Below are positions 27,846 through 36,306 of a DNA stretch of 64,000 nt, piece after piece. The DNA is from CAWJEL01 sp964647255 (GTDB lineage: Bacteria > Chloroflexota > Anaerolineae > CG2-30-64-16), in the NCBI GenBank assembly GCA_964647255.1, contig CAZYGI010000004.1:1-64000 (forward strand), given 5' to 3'. The position numbers and the translations under genes are program-made. Under the pieces are notes generated by a model. It worked only from the letters and a program-made list of their open reading frames with translations, did no database searches and was not told where the DNA came from. Position 1 is the first letter of the stretch; the number at the start of each line of letters is the position of its first letter.

Positions 27846-29381
27846 ATGCCGCTCAAAAGACTCGGATATTTTATCAACGGTACGCTGAAAGCGTCCCAAA
27901 CCGCCAAATGGATGGACTGCTACGATCCGTCCACCGGCCAAGTGATCGCCCAGGCGCCGCAGTGCACGGTCGCCGAGGTGGAAGAGGCGGTGGCGGTGGC
28001 CGCGGCCGCGTTTCCGGCCTGGGCCGATACCCCGCCCTCCCGCCGCACCCAGGTGCTCTTCCGGATGAAGGCGCTGCTCGACGAGCACCTGGACGAGCTA
28101 ACCTACCTGGTGGCGCAGGAGCACGGCAAGGTATGGGACGAGGCAATGGGCGACGTGCTCAAGGTCACGGAGGTGGTTGAGTTTGCGTGCGGCATCCCCC
28201 ACATGCTGAAGGGCCCGGCGCTGATGAACGTCACCCCTGGCTACGACACCGTACAAACCATGGAACCGCTGGGTGTCTTCGCCGGCATCGCGCCGTGGAA
28301 CTTCCCCGCCATGATTCCGATGGGCTGGATGGCGCCCTTGTGCATCGCCACCGGCAACACGATGGTGATCAAGGCCGCCAGCTTCACGCCGCAATCCTCG
28401 CTGCGCATCGCCGAGCTGTGGATGGAGGCCGGGCTGCCCAAAGGCGTCATCAACGTGGTCACCTGTTCCCGCAACGAGGCCGAGATCCTGCTCAAGCACC
28501 CGGATATCAAGGGCATCTCGTTCGTCGGCTCCACCGCGGTCGGCAAGCACATCTACTCGACCGCAGCCGCGGCCGGCAAGCGGGTGCAGGCGCTCACCGA
28601 GGCGAAGAACCACGCGCTGGTGCTGCGGGATGCGGCGCTGGAGCGTTCGGCGCGCGGCATCATCAACTCGGCGTGCGGCTGCGCGGGCGAGCGGTGCATG
28701 GCGCTGCCCGTGGTCGTCGTCGAGGAGGCGATCGCCGATGAGCTGGTAGCGACGCTGGCGCGGCTCATGAAAGAGCTCAAGATGGGGCCGGCGTACGACA
28801 AGCTGAGCCAGCTCGGGCCGCTGGTCAACGACGAGCACCGCCAGTCGGTGATCAAGTGGATCGAGAAAGGCGTGGCGGAAGGCGCCACGCTGGTGCTCGA
28901 CGGCCGCCAGGTGCAGACCGTGACGATGCCGGGTTACGAGAAGGGCTTCTACCTGGGGCCGACGCTGTTTGATCACGTGACGCCCGAGATGAGCATCGGC
29001 AACCGCGAAATCTTCGGGCCGGTGCTGTGCATCAAGCGCGTGAAGGACTTTGAAGAAGGCGTCGAGTTGATGAACGCCAGCGAGTTCGCCAACGGCTCGG
29101 TGATCTACACGCAGAGCGGCTACTACGCCCGCGAGTTCGCCAAGCGGACGCATGGCGGCATGGTGGGGGTTAACGTCGGCATCCCGGTGCCGCTGGGCAT
29201 CTTCGGCTTCACCGGGCACAAGAACTCGTTCTTTGGCGATCTGCACACCATGGGCACCGACGGCGTGCGCTTCTTCACCGAACTGAAGAGCATCACTACC
29301 CGCTGGTTCTCCGAGACAGAGGCGCGCGAGGGCCGCGTGCTGAACAGTTGGGACGGCACGATCTCGATGCCGAACCAGTAA
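27846..29381 (+). CDS. iolA: Methylmalonate-semialdehyde dehydrogenase (acylating)
   Basis: This 511-residue aldehyde dehydrogenase has catalytic Cys284 in GERCMALPVVV, the CoA-dependent family stretch FVGSTAVGKHIYSTAAAAGKR and NFPAMIPMGWMAPLCIATGN. It matches IolA/MmsA, which converts malonate semialdehyde to acetyl-CoA and CO2 at the end of inositol catabolism. The start at 27846 is preceded by GAGGAGA. It lies 65 bp after iolD. The C-terminus (FFTELKSITTRW) is the normal family end. Confidence 0.94.
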   Translation: MPLKRLGYFINGTLKASQTAKWMDCYDPSTGQVIAQAPQCTVAEVEEAVAVAAAAFPAWADTPPSRRTQVLFRMKALLDEHLDELTYLVAQEHGKVWDEAMGDVLKVTEVVEFACGIPHMLKGPALMNVTPGYDTVQTMEPLGVFAGIAPWNFPAMIPMGWMAPLCIATGNTMVIKAASFTPQSSLRIAELWMEAGLPKGVINVVTCSRNEAEILLKHPDIKGISFVGSTAVGKHIYSTAAAAGKRVQALTEAKNHALVLRDAALERSARGIINSACGCAGERCMALPVVVVEEAIADELVATLARLMKELKMGPAYDKLSQLGPLVNDEHRQSVIKWIEKGVAEGATLVLDGRQVQTVTMPGYEKGFYLGPTLFDHVTPEMSIGNREIFGPVLCIKRVKDFEEGVELMNASEFANGSVIYTQSGYYAREFAKRTHGGMVGVNVGIPVPLGIFGFTGHKNSFFGDLHTMGTDGVRFFTELKSITTRWFSETEAREGRVLNSWDGTISMPNQ

Positions 29382-29390
29382 GTTCGGACT

Positions 29391-29523
29391 GTCATGCTGA
29401 GCGGACCGGCGGCGCAAAGTACGCTTCGGCGAGACGCCAGCGAAGCATCTCTCATGAAGAACGAGATTCTTCGCTGGATAAATCTCGTGATACGCGGTTA
29501 GGATCAACCCGCTCAGAATGACG
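29391..29523. repeat. Dispersed intergenic repeat, family 2
   Basis: Contains GTCATGCTGAGCGG, CAGCGAAGCATCTC, GAGATTCTTCGCTG and CCCGCTCAGAATGAC, arranged so that left and right halves are complementary. The same parts recur at 56327-56458, 58232-58292 and 59579-59786. It fills the iolA-iolE gap. Confidence 0.65.
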
Positions 29524-29562
29524 ATGTCGGAAATAGAAATGCACAGGAAACCAGGAGGAATC

Positions 29563-30489
29563 ATGTCTCATATCCGCATCGGCAACGCCCCGTGCAGTTG
29601 GGGCGTCCTGGAATTTGGCCTGGAAGGGGAGGTGGCCGGCTGCACTCAGGTCCTGAACGAAATGGTGGAACTCGGCTATGTCGGCACCGAGCTGGGCGAC
29701 TGGGGCTTCATGCCCACCGACCCGGACGCGCTGGCCGTCGAGCTCAACAGCCGCGGGTTGACCATGCTCGGTGCGTTCGTGCCCGTGGCGCTGAAGGACC
29801 CGACGGCGCACGCGCCCGGCATCGAGGCCGCGCTGAAGGTGGCTCGCCTGCTCCGCGCCGCCGCCGACCGCACCACCGGCTACCTGCCCTACCTGGTGCT
29901 GGCCGATAACAACACCTCGGTGCCGGTCCGCCGCGAAAATGCGGGCCGCGTGACCCCGGCGATGGGGCTCACGGACGCCGAGTGGGAGGTCTTCGCCGCG
30001 GGCGCGCAGAAAGTGGCGCGGGCGGTTTACGACGAGACCGGGCTGCGCACCGTGTTCCATCACCACTGCGCCGGTTATGTCGAGACCCCGGACGAAATCG
30101 CGCGCCTGCTCAGCATGACCGATCCGAACGTCCTGGGGTTGGTTTTTGACACCGGCCACTACGCCTTCGGCGCAGGCGATTGCGCGGCCGTGCCCGACGG
30201 GCTGCGGCGCTTCGCCGACCGCATCTGGTACCTCCACTTCAAGGACTGCCATCCTAAGGTCGCCGCCCGGTCGCGCGCCGAGGGGTGGGACTACTTCGAG
30301 TCGCTGCGCCACGGCATCTTCTGCGAGCTGGGCCAGGGCTGCGTGGATTTCGCGGGCGTGGCGCAATGGCTGGAGACGCGGCCCGACATCACCTGGGGCA
30401 TCGTAGAGCAGGACGTGCTGCCCGGCATGGGCAAGCCCAAGGAGTGCGCGCGACGAAACCGGGAGTATCTGCGGAGCGTGGGGCTGTAG
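29563..30489 (+). CDS. iolE: Inosose dehydratase, TIM-barrel
   Basis: This 308-residue xylose-isomerase-like TIM barrel has the IolE N-terminal signature IGNAPCSWGVLE and the metal and substrate motifs VFHHHCAGYVETP, GLVFDTGHYAFG and WYLHFKDCHP. It dehydrates 2-keto-myo-inositol to 3D-trihydroxycyclohexane-1,2-dione. The start at 29563 has AGGAGG five bases upstream; upstream in-frame codons fall in a repeat element. It is separated from iolA by that repeat but continues the same strand and pathway. Confidence 0.93.
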   Translation: MSHIRIGNAPCSWGVLEFGLEGEVAGCTQVLNEMVELGYVGTELGDWGFMPTDPDALAVELNSRGLTMLGAFVPVALKDPTAHAPGIEAALKVARLLRAAADRTTGYLPYLVLADNNTSVPVRRENAGRVTPAMGLTDAEWEVFAAGAQKVARAVYDETGLRTVFHHHCAGYVETPDEIARLLSMTDPNVLGLVFDTGHYAFGAGDCAAVPDGLRRFADRIWYLHFKDCHPKVAARSRAEGWDYFESLRHGIFCELGQGCVDFAGVAQWLETRPDITWGIVEQDVLPGMGKPKECARRNREYLRSVGL

Positions 30490-30676
30490 ACCGCCCGTCA
30501 TTGAAATGACCGTCTGGCACACCAAGTGCGTTGAAACGCACTGACGGAGCCTCGATCCGCTCGCCCAACCTGCTTCAGCAGGTTTCCGGTCGTATCAGAC
30601 TCCGACATCTGCACCTGCGCTGCAAGGTGTTTCAATCGGAGAATCGCGTGACAAAGCGCAAAGGAGAGAATTATCC
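30490..30676. other. Intergenic stretch with palindromes between iolE and iolG
   Basis: There is no coding signal. Two short palindromes are seen: GTGCGTTGAAACGCAC (30526-30541) and CCTGCTTCAGCAGG (about 30570-30585), resembling the ends of dispersed elements elsewhere in the window. The last bases (AAAGGAGAG) are the iolG ribosome site. Confidence 0.45.
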
Positions 30677-31693
30677 ATGACTAACATCCTCAACATCGGC
30701 GTCATCGGCGCAGGGCGCATCGGCAAAGTCCATGCGGCCACCGTGGCTTATCGGATCCCCACAGCCCGCCTCGCGGCCATCGCCGACGTCAACGGCGAAG
30801 CGGCGAAGCAGGTTGCCGCGCAGTTCGGCGTCCCCGTCGCCACGGACGACCCCACGGCGATCTTCGAGAACCGGGACATCCAGGCGGTTTTCATCTGCTC
30901 GTCCACCGACACCCACGCCAGGTTCGTCGAGGCCGCGGCCGCGGCGGGCAAGCACATCTTCTGCGAGAAGCCCATCGCGCTCGACCTGGCCGTGATTGAC
31001 CGCGCGTTGGCCGCGGTCGCAAAGGCCGGCGTGAAGCTGCAGATCGGCTTCAACCGCCGCTTCGACGCCAACTTCGCCCGGGTGCGACAGGCCATCGCCA
31101 GCGGCGAGATCGGTGCGCCCGCGCTGCTGCACATCATCAGCCGCGACCCCGGCCCGCCGCCCATCGCCTACGTCAAAGTCTCCGGCGGCATGTTCATGGA
31201 CATGACCATTCACGACTTCGACATGGCCCGCTTCCTGATCGGCGCGGAGGTGGAGGAGATCTACACGCAGGCCGGCATCACGGTTGACCCGGCCATCGGC
31301 GAAGCCGGCGACGTGGACACCGCCATTATCATGCTGAAATACACCAACGGCGTCATCGGGACGATTGACAACTGCCGCCGCGCGTCGTACGGTTACGACC
31401 AGCGCGTTGAGGTGTTGGGCAGCAAGGGCGCCATCGCCACGTCCAACAACTACCCCAACGCCGCGACGGTCAGCGACGGCGCCAGCGTCCGCCGCGACCT
31501 GCCGCTGAACTTCTTCATGGATCGCTACACCGAGAGCTTCGCAGCCGAAGTGACCGCGTTCGTGGACGCCGTGCTGCATGACAAACCCACGCCGGTCGCA
31601 GGTCACGACGGCCGCGTGCCGGTGGCGATGGGGTTGGCCGCAAAGAAGTCGTATCTCGAAGGCCGACCGGTGAAGCTGAGCGAGGTCGGGTGA
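30677..31693 (+). CDS. iolG: Inositol 2-dehydrogenase
   Basis: This 338-residue Gfo/Idh/MocA oxidoreductase has Rossmann motif GAGRIGKVHA at 10-19, the EKPIALD motif carrying the conserved Lys near residue 97, and a C-terminal alpha/beta domain with DMTIHDFDMARFL containing the catalytic Asp/His pair. It oxidises myo-inositol to scyllo-inosose with NAD, the first step of the pathway. A strong AAAGGAGAG lies before the ATG. Its place inside the iol cluster makes the substrate assignment firm relative to other family members. Confidence 0.93.
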   Translation: MTNILNIGVIGAGRIGKVHAATVAYRIPTARLAAIADVNGEAAKQVAAQFGVPVATDDPTAIFENRDIQAVFICSSTDTHARFVEAAAAAGKHIFCEKPIALDLAVIDRALAAVAKAGVKLQIGFNRRFDANFARVRQAIASGEIGAPALLHIISRDPGPPPIAYVKVSGGMFMDMTIHDFDMARFLIGAEVEEIYTQAGITVDPAIGEAGDVDTAIIMLKYTNGVIGTIDNCRRASYGYDQRVEVLGSKGAIATSNNYPNAATVSDGASVRRDLPLNFFMDRYTESFAAEVTAFVDAVLHDKPTPVAGHDGRVPVAMGLAAKKSYLEGRPVKLSEVG

Positions 31694-31833
31694 GCGTTAC
31701 AGAAGCCATCTGGAATCGAGGCTTCAGCCGATTCTCCTCGCAAGAGCCAGGAGACCGGTTGAAGTTGCTGCCTTCGACGGCATCTCGGTTGTGACGGATG
31801 CCTATCGCCAAAAGACAGACAAGGAAGGACACC

Positions 31834-32670
31834 ATGCAACTAGGTTTTCACGGCGCCACCACCCTGACCAGCGACATCGAGACCGATGTGGCCGTGACGG
31901 CGCAGGCAGGGTATCGGGCATTGGAGCTGTGGGCGGGCAAGCTCGACCGCTATCTGACCACGCATTCGGTGGCAGAGCTGAGAGCGCTGCTCGACGACAA
32001 CCATGTCGCGCCGATGAGCATCAACTCGATCGAGTTCATCGCGTTTCGGAGCGCGGAAGACTACGCCGGAATCCGGGCGCGGTGCCAACAGTTGTGCGAG
32101 CTATCGGAACAGATCGGCAACCCGTGCGTGGTGGTGGTGCCCAGCCCCACGCCCGACCGCAATATGCCGTGGGAGGCCGTGGTCGCAGAGTATGTGACGG
32201 TGCTGCGCGACCTGGCCGATATCGCCGCGCCGCACGGCGTCAAGCTCTCCTTCGAGTTCCTGGGCTTCGGCTGGTGCACCGTGCGCACCCCGCGCGCCGC
32301 GCTGGAAATCGTGCAGCAGGTGGACCGCCCCAACATCGGCATGACGGTGGACTGCGCGCACTTCTTCGGCGGCGGCGGCCTGATGAGCGAGCTGGACCTG
32401 CTCGACCCGGCGCGCATCTTCGCGTTCCATCTGGATGACCTGGAGGACACCCCGAAGGAGGCGATCAGCGACGCCACGCGCCTGTTCCCCGGCCTGGGCG
32501 TGATCCCGCTGGATGAAATCTGCCGGCGCCTGAGCGGCATCGGCTACGATGGCGTCTGCTCCATCGAACTGTTCCGCCCCGAGTACTGGGGCTGGAGTCC
32601 GCTGGAGGTGGCGAAGACGGCCCGACAGGCCGCACTGAAGATCCTGTTGCCGCATTTCAAGGTGCAATGA
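31834..32670 (+). CDS. iolI: 2-keto-myo-inositol isomerase (IolI-like TIM barrel)
   Basis: This 278-residue TIM barrel is similar to Bacillus IolI as I recall it, from LGFHGATTL at the N-terminus through IAAPHGVKLSFEFLGF, the metal ligands in GMTVDCAHFF and FHLDDLEDTPKE, and CSIELFRPEYW near the end. IolI interconverts inosose isomers, letting other inositol stereoisomers enter the pathway. The start at 31834 is supported by AAGGA seven bases upstream; the frame extends 12 codons further without a ribosome site. It is the last clear catabolic gene of the cluster. Confidence 0.88.
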   Translation: MQLGFHGATTLTSDIETDVAVTAQAGYRALELWAGKLDRYLTTHSVAELRALLDDNHVAPMSINSIEFIAFRSAEDYAGIRARCQQLCELSEQIGNPCVVVVPSPTPDRNMPWEAVVAEYVTVLRDLADIAAPHGVKLSFEFLGFGWCTVRTPRAALEIVQQVDRPNIGMTVDCAHFFGGGGLMSELDLLDPARIFAFHLDDLEDTPKEAISDATRLFPGLGVIPLDEICRRLSGIGYDGVCSIELFRPEYWGWSPLEVAKTARQAALKILLPHFKVQ

Positions 32671-32681
32671 TTTTGTTATGC

Positions 32682-32733
32682 TTGTGACCGGTCGGGCTTC
32701 GATGCTATACTGCATCGGGCAATCCACGATGCA
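32682..32733 (+). promoter_or_regulatory. Promoter and operator of the second LacI gene
   Basis: TTGTGA (32682-32687) and TATACT (32706-32711) are 18 bp apart, with an extended -10 TGC. A perfect 7-bp inverted repeat, TGCATCG (32711-32717) and CGATGCA (32727-32733), overlaps the expected start and the first transcribed bases, an ideal position for autorepression by the LacI protein it precedes. Confidence 0.65.
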
Positions 32734-32746
32734 GGATGCGTGCCGC

Positions 32747-33766
32747 ATGACGACAGGTCGTATCACCCGCCAGGATGTCGCCGCCCGTGCAGGGGTCTCC
32801 ACGGCGGTCGTCTCCTACGTCCTCAACCACGGACCGCGGCCGGTCGCAGCCGAGACACGTGCGCGGGTGGAAGCCGCCATCCGCGAGCTGGGCTACTACC
32901 CGAACGAGTTGGCGCGCGGGCTGCGGATGCAGCACAGCATGACGATCGGGCTGATCATCCCCAATCTCAACAACCCTGTCTATGCGCAAATCGCCAACAG
33001 TCTGAAGGGAGTCTGCCTGAACCAGGGGTATCTCGTGCTGTTGTGCAGCACCGGCCGCGACCCGGAGCTGGAGATGCGGTTCGTGCAGATGCTGCGCGCC
33101 AAACAGGTTGATGGCGTGGCGGTGATCCCCTCGCATGACCCCGGTGCACTGGTCGCCCTGCTGCGCCAGGCGCACATCCCCACCGTGGTGCTGGAGAACG
33201 ACCTGACCGGCACGCACTGCATCGTGGTGGACGATCTGCGGGGCGGCCGGCTGGCGACCGAGCATCTACTGGCGCTGGGCCACCGGCGGATCGGCTATAT
33301 CCGCTGTAGATCGTTCACAGCCACCAGCGCGCTGCGGTTGGACGGCTACTGCCAGAGCCTGGCGGCCGCCGGGCTACCCCACAACCCCGACCTGCTGATC
33401 GAATGCGACGACAGCTACGCGGCCGGCTGCGAGGCAATGGACCGCCTGCTGGCCTTGCCCGCCCCGCCCACCGCCGTCTTTGCACACAACGACGTTTTGG
33501 CCCTGGGCGCCATGTATGCGGTGCAGCGTCGCGGGCTTTCCGTGCCGCACAACATCTCCATTGTCGGCTACGACGACACCCACAGCTCCGCCTACTTGAA
33601 CCCCGCGCTCACCACTGTGCGCCTGCCCACCGACGAGATCGGGAGCGAGGCAGCAGTGATGCTGCTTAACCTGACCCAGAACAAGCTCGGCAACCCGCCC
33701 CACACGCGCCGCCTGCCTGTGGAACTCATCGTGCGCAGCAGCACCGCCTTGGCAAGTGAACCATGA
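32747..33766 (+). CDS. LacI-family transcriptional regulator (second)
   Basis: This 339-residue regulator begins MTTGRITRQDVAARAGVSTAVVSYVLN, the LacI DNA-binding domain, followed by a PurR-like effector domain (TIGLIIPNLNNPVYAQIANSLKG ... GYDDTHSSAYLNPALTTVRLP). The start at 32747 is chosen because the family helix-turn-helix begins immediately after; 23 upstream in-frame codons overlap the promoter. Its stop overlaps the aminotransferase start (ATGA), so the two are coupled. It likely regulates itself and the aminotransferase; the effector is unknown. Confidence 0.9.
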   Translation: MTTGRITRQDVAARAGVSTAVVSYVLNHGPRPVAAETRARVEAAIRELGYYPNELARGLRMQHSMTIGLIIPNLNNPVYAQIANSLKGVCLNQGYLVLLCSTGRDPELEMRFVQMLRAKQVDGVAVIPSHDPGALVALLRQAHIPTVVLENDLTGTHCIVVDDLRGGRLATEHLLALGHRRIGYIRCRSFTATSALRLDGYCQSLAAAGLPHNPDLLIECDDSYAAGCEAMDRLLALPAPPTAVFAHNDVLALGAMYAVQRRGLSVPHNISIVGYDDTHSSAYLNPALTTVRLPTDEIGSEAAVMLLNLTQNKLGNPPHTRRLPVELIVRSSTALASEP

Positions 33767-34926
33767 AAAACCGCAACCTGTTGATGATCCCCGGTCCCAT
33801 CGAGTTTGAGCCCGCCGTATTGGCTGCACTGGCCGCGCCGACCGACAGCCATGTCGCGCCGGATTTCATCGAGACGTTCGGCCAGGCGCTGGAACGGATG
33901 CGCCAGGTTTTCCTGTGTCCCGAAAGCCAGCCGTTCGTCGTCGCCGGATCGGGCACGCTGGCGATGGACATGGCAGCCAGCAATCTGATTGAGCCGGGCG
34001 ACAAGGCGCTGGTGGTCAACACCGGCTACTTCGGCGACCGGTTCGGCACGATCCTGGAACGCTACGGCGCCGCGGTGACGCATGTGCGCGCCGCACTCGG
34101 CGCCGCGCCCACCGTCGAAGCGGTCGAGGCGGCGCTGGCGCAGGGGTTCAAGCTGATGACCATCACCCAGGTGGACACTTCCACGGGCGTGCTGGCGGAT
34201 ATCAAATCGCTCGCCGCGCTGGGCCGTGAACACGGTGCACTGGTCGTGGTGGATGGAGTCTGCTCAGTCGCCGGAGAGGCGCTGCGGATGGCCGAGTGGG
34301 GCGTGGATCTCACCCTGACCGCGTCGCAAAAAGCCGTCAGCGTCCCGCCGGGCCTGGCGCTGGTGGTGGCGGGGCCGCGGGCGCTGGCAGCCTTCCGGGG
34401 GCGCAAGATGCCGGTCGGCAGCTATTACTCGGATTGGACCAACTGGCTGCCGATCATGGAAGCCTACGAGGCGCGCAAGCCGGGCTACTTCGGCACGCCG
34501 CCGGTGAATCTGATCTGCGCGCTCAACGTGAGCCTGGGCCAGATCCTGGCGGAAGGGATGGACGCGCGGATCGCGCGCCATGTCCGGTTGGCGCAGGCGT
34601 GCCGGGCCGGGATCACCGCACTGGGGTTGAGCCAGGTTCCGCTGGCCCCCGAAGTCACCGCACACACCATGACGGCCCCGCGCTTCCCTGCGGGCGTCAG
34701 CGGGCCGGATTTGCTCAAACGAATCGGCGCCGCGGGTGTGACGCTGGCCGGCGGCCTCCATCCGGCCATCCGTGCGGAGTACTTCCGCATCGGGCACATG
34801 GGGCCGATGACCCTCAACGATGTGCTGGCCGCACTGGGCGCCATTGAGGTGGGCTTGCGTGGAAGCGGCTACGCCTTTGAGCGCGGCGTCGGTGTTGCCG
34901 CAGCCGTGCAGGCATATACCGCCTAG
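33763..34926 (+). CDS. Class V aminotransferase, alanine-glyoxylate type
   Basis: This 387-residue PLP enzyme resembles alanine-glyoxylate and serine-pyruvate aminotransferases: N-terminal MIPGPIEFEP, GSGTLAMDMAASN (phosphate cup), VVVDGVCSVAGE (Asp to pyridine N) and the Schiff-base Lys190 in TASQKAVSVPPG. A C-terminal FRIGHMGPMTLNDV is typical of the family. It is translationally coupled to the second LacI gene, outside the iol operon promoter. The amino donor and acceptor are not evident; a 2-aminoethylphosphonate-type substrate is possible but unproven. Confidence 0.86.
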   Translation: MKNRNLLMIPGPIEFEPAVLAALAAPTDSHVAPDFIETFGQALERMRQVFLCPESQPFVVAGSGTLAMDMAASNLIEPGDKALVVNTGYFGDRFGTILERYGAAVTHVRAALGAAPTVEAVEAALAQGFKLMTITQVDTSTGVLADIKSLAALGREHGALVVVDGVCSVAGEALRMAEWGVDLTLTASQKAVSVPPGLALVVAGPRALAAFRGRKMPVGSYYSDWTNWLPIMEAYEARKPGYFGTPPVNLICALNVSLGQILAEGMDARIARHVRLAQACRAGITALGLSQVPLAPEVTAHTMTAPRFPAGVSGPDLLKRIGAAGVTLAGGLHPAIRAEYFRIGHMGPMTLNDVLAALGAIEVGLRGSGYAFERGVGVAAAVQAYTA

Positions 34927-34944
34927 TCCACGTCGGCTGAAGTC

Positions 34945-35011
34945 CGCCTGGGTTTCGGTAGTACCGACTTCAGTCATTAGCGCCGGATGGAACGACTAAA
35001 GTCGTCACTAC
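34945..35011. repeat. Inverted-repeat element, family 4, copy 1
   Basis: About 67 bp, closely similar to 35272-35337. It contains GGTAGTACCGACTTCAGTC and ACGACTAAAGTCGTCACTAC, arms that pair with each other around GCGCCGG. The two copies flank a third response-regulator promoter. Confidence 0.7.
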
Positions 35012-35140
35012 TCGCTCCCCATCCCAGGGCGTTCGACGACATGGATCGAACGCGCCGAGCGCTTGCCTGGCGCGTCGTGACCACAAAAAACACCGGCCTT
35101 CCTTCTGTTCTTCCTGCCGCGCATTCGAGTCCTTTCAGAT

Positions 35141-35195
35141 CGTAACCGAAACGTAATTCCTTTGTGATGGGACCTTCACCCCAGCCTGCTAATAA
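35141..35195 (+). promoter_or_regulatory. Orphan promoter with 11-bp-spaced TCS2-type boxes
   Basis: CGTAAC (35141), CGTAAT (35152), TGTGAT (35163) and CTTCAC (35174) follow an 11-bp period. A 10-bp spacer leads to TGC-TAATAA (-10 at 35190-35195). The layout equals the promoters at 35531-35585 and 42259-42302, though the hexamers are more diverged. The gene it served appears decayed (next entries). Confidence 0.5.
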
Positions 35196-35219
35196 GTATG
35201 CGGGCGGCGATCTGACCTA

Positions 35220-35428
35220 GACCGACCATTTCGACACCGCGGAAACATACTACTACACGCCGGCTAAATTGCGCCTGGGGTTGGTAGTAACGACTTCAGT
35301 CGTTGGCGCCGGACGGAACGACTAAAGTCGTCACTACGAACCCTGGCCGCACCTACGCCCGGATGTACTACATCATCGTCACGAATAACAACGCGGCGCC
35401 GGTGAACTACTCGCTGAGCATTAACTAG
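35220..35428 (+). pseudogene. Remnant of a small exported or secreted protein gene
   Basis: Downstream of the orphan promoter, one frame reads FDTAETYYYTPAK (about 35230-35268). It is cut by the family 4 repeat and resumes as RTYARMYYIIVTNNNAAPV, then NYSLSIN and a stop at 35428. The second piece resembles the C-terminal strand of pre-peptidase C-terminal (PPC-like) domains of secreted proteins (YYI-V-N-...-YSLSI). No intact start-to-stop frame exists. A good terminator follows. I read it as a gene interrupted by the repeat. Confidence 0.45.
35272..35337. repeat. Inverted-repeat element, family 4, copy 2
   Basis: The arms GTAGTAACGACTTCAGTCGT and ACGACTAAAGTCGTCACTAC are near-perfect reverse complements around GGCGCCGGACGG. 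It is the same element as 34945-35011 and splits the decayed gene. Confidence 0.72.
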
Positions 35429-35475
35429 CGTCCAACCACGCGCCGGCGCAGTCCCGGCGCAAACAGCGAGAACGG

Positions 35476-35524
35476 ACGGGCCTCGGCAGACACGCAAGTG
35501 TGCGCCGGGGCCCGTTCTTTTTTG
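35476..35524 (+). terminator. Rho-independent terminator
   Basis: ACGGGCCTCGG (35476-35486) pairs with CCGGGGCCCGT (35505-35515; one G-T pair), then TCTTTTTT. An inner CAC/GTG extends the loop. It ends the decayed gene and insulates the redox operon promoter just downstream. Confidence 0.8.
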
Positions 35525-35530
35525 GCGCAG

Positions 35531-35611
35531 GTTAACCGAAGCCTCATGGAATCTTCATCGCGTCTTTACGGCGTTCTGCTAGATTACGTCCGTCGGACGG
35601 GACGGTCCGAC
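35531..35611 (+). promoter_or_regulatory. Redox-operon promoter with four TCS2-type boxes and leader hairpin
   Basis: GTTAAC (35531), CCTCAT (35542), CTTCAT (35553) and CTTTAC (35564) repeat every 11 bp. A 10-bp spacer leads to TGC-TAGATT (-10 at 35580-35585), with no -35 hexamer. The spacing and the TGN-TAGATT element are the same as at 42259-42302. The leader begins with a hairpin GTCGGAC/GTCCGAC (35592-35611). Control by an OmpR/PhoB-type regulator, most simply TCS2, is inferred. Confidence 0.68.
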
Positions 35612-35649
35612 ACGAGACAGACGCTAATTAAGAGACAGGAGTTGGATTG

Positions 35650-35997
35650 ATGCGAAGAAACATGGCGCTGATCGTCTCCGGAGTGATCACGACCTTTGCG
35701 CTGGTGTTGACGTTGGGACTGCTGATCGCATCCGGACAGCTCGGCCAGGTCGCGCAAGCAGCACCGGCCACCAGGAACGAGCAGGCGGCGGTCAGTGCGA
35801 ACGATGGCCTCAGCACAGATGTCCGCACGCTCCAGGCAGAGGTCATCGCGGACCGTGAGCAATTGCAGCAAGCATACGCGGCGCTCCAGCAGGCGTATGA
35901 TCAAATCCAGGTTCTGTCGGCAGGAAACGGACTTCGCAGCCGCAGCCGGGGCCTGGGCCTCAACCTCGTGCCTGTACCGATCGAGCCGTCCGATTGA
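35650..35997 (+). CDS. Small single-anchor exported protein, unknown function
   Basis: This 115-residue protein was not recognised. It has an N-terminal hydrophobic helix (MALIVSGVITTFALVLTLGLLIASG, about 5-29), then an extracytoplasmic segment with a short coiled coil rich in Gln/Ala/Leu (about 60-95) and a basic Ser/Arg/Gly stretch before the end. ATG at 35650 follows AGGAGTTGG; a TTG one codon earlier is an alternative. It is the first gene of the ApbE/ferric-reductase operon. It may be a membrane-tethered partner or redox-subunit scaffold, but nothing in the sequence proves this. Confidence 0.75.
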   Translation: MRRNMALIVSGVITTFALVLTLGLLIASGQLGQVAQAAPATRNEQAAVSANDGLSTDVRTLQAEVIADREQLQQAYAALQQAYDQIQVLSAGNGLRSRSRGLGLNLVPVPIEPSD

Positions 35998-36024
35998 GAT
36001 TTCAATTCCAGAGAGAGTGAAACC

Positions 36025-36291
36025 ATGGCCAACACACAAAACGCCGGTCGTTCAACCCAGGTCTCGCCGGCGCGCATCAAACTGATGGCGATTATCCTAT
36101 CCGTTGTCACCTTCATCGCAAGTTTGGCGGGCGTCGCCATTGCGAACCCGGGACGGACCTCACAGACCAACCAGGCCGTCCAGGTCATTCAACAGCCCGC
36201 CGGCCAATCGCAGCTTGGTCTCGGCCAAATCAACACGAACAGGCTGCCGATGACGGGATTCCGTCCGATGACGCGCAGCCGGGGTTCCTGA
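36025..36291 (+). CDS. Small membrane protein, unknown function
   Basis: This 88-residue protein has one hydrophobic segment (IKLMAIILSVVTFIASLAGVAIA, about 18-40) and a Gln/Asn-rich tail ending GFRPMTRSRGS. It has no Cys, haem motif or flavinylation motif. It lies 27 bp after the previous small gene and 15 bp before apbE, so it belongs to the operon. The ending in Arg/Ser/Gly resembles that of the preceding protein (LRSRSRGLG), suggesting the two are related in use. Not recognised as any named family. Confidence 0.7.
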   Translation: MANTQNAGRSTQVSPARIKLMAIILSVVTFIASLAGVAIANPGRTSQTNQAVQVIQQPAGQSQLGLGQINTNRLPMTGFRPMTRSRGS

Positions 36292-36306
36292 TCGGGACAG
36301 CCGCCA

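Noticed and set aside
30526..30590. Palindromes between iolE and iolG as a tRNA, riboswitch or CRISPR-like unit
   Set aside because: Only two unrelated short palindromes occur, with no cloverleaf, no repeat-spacer periodicity and no known aptamer features.
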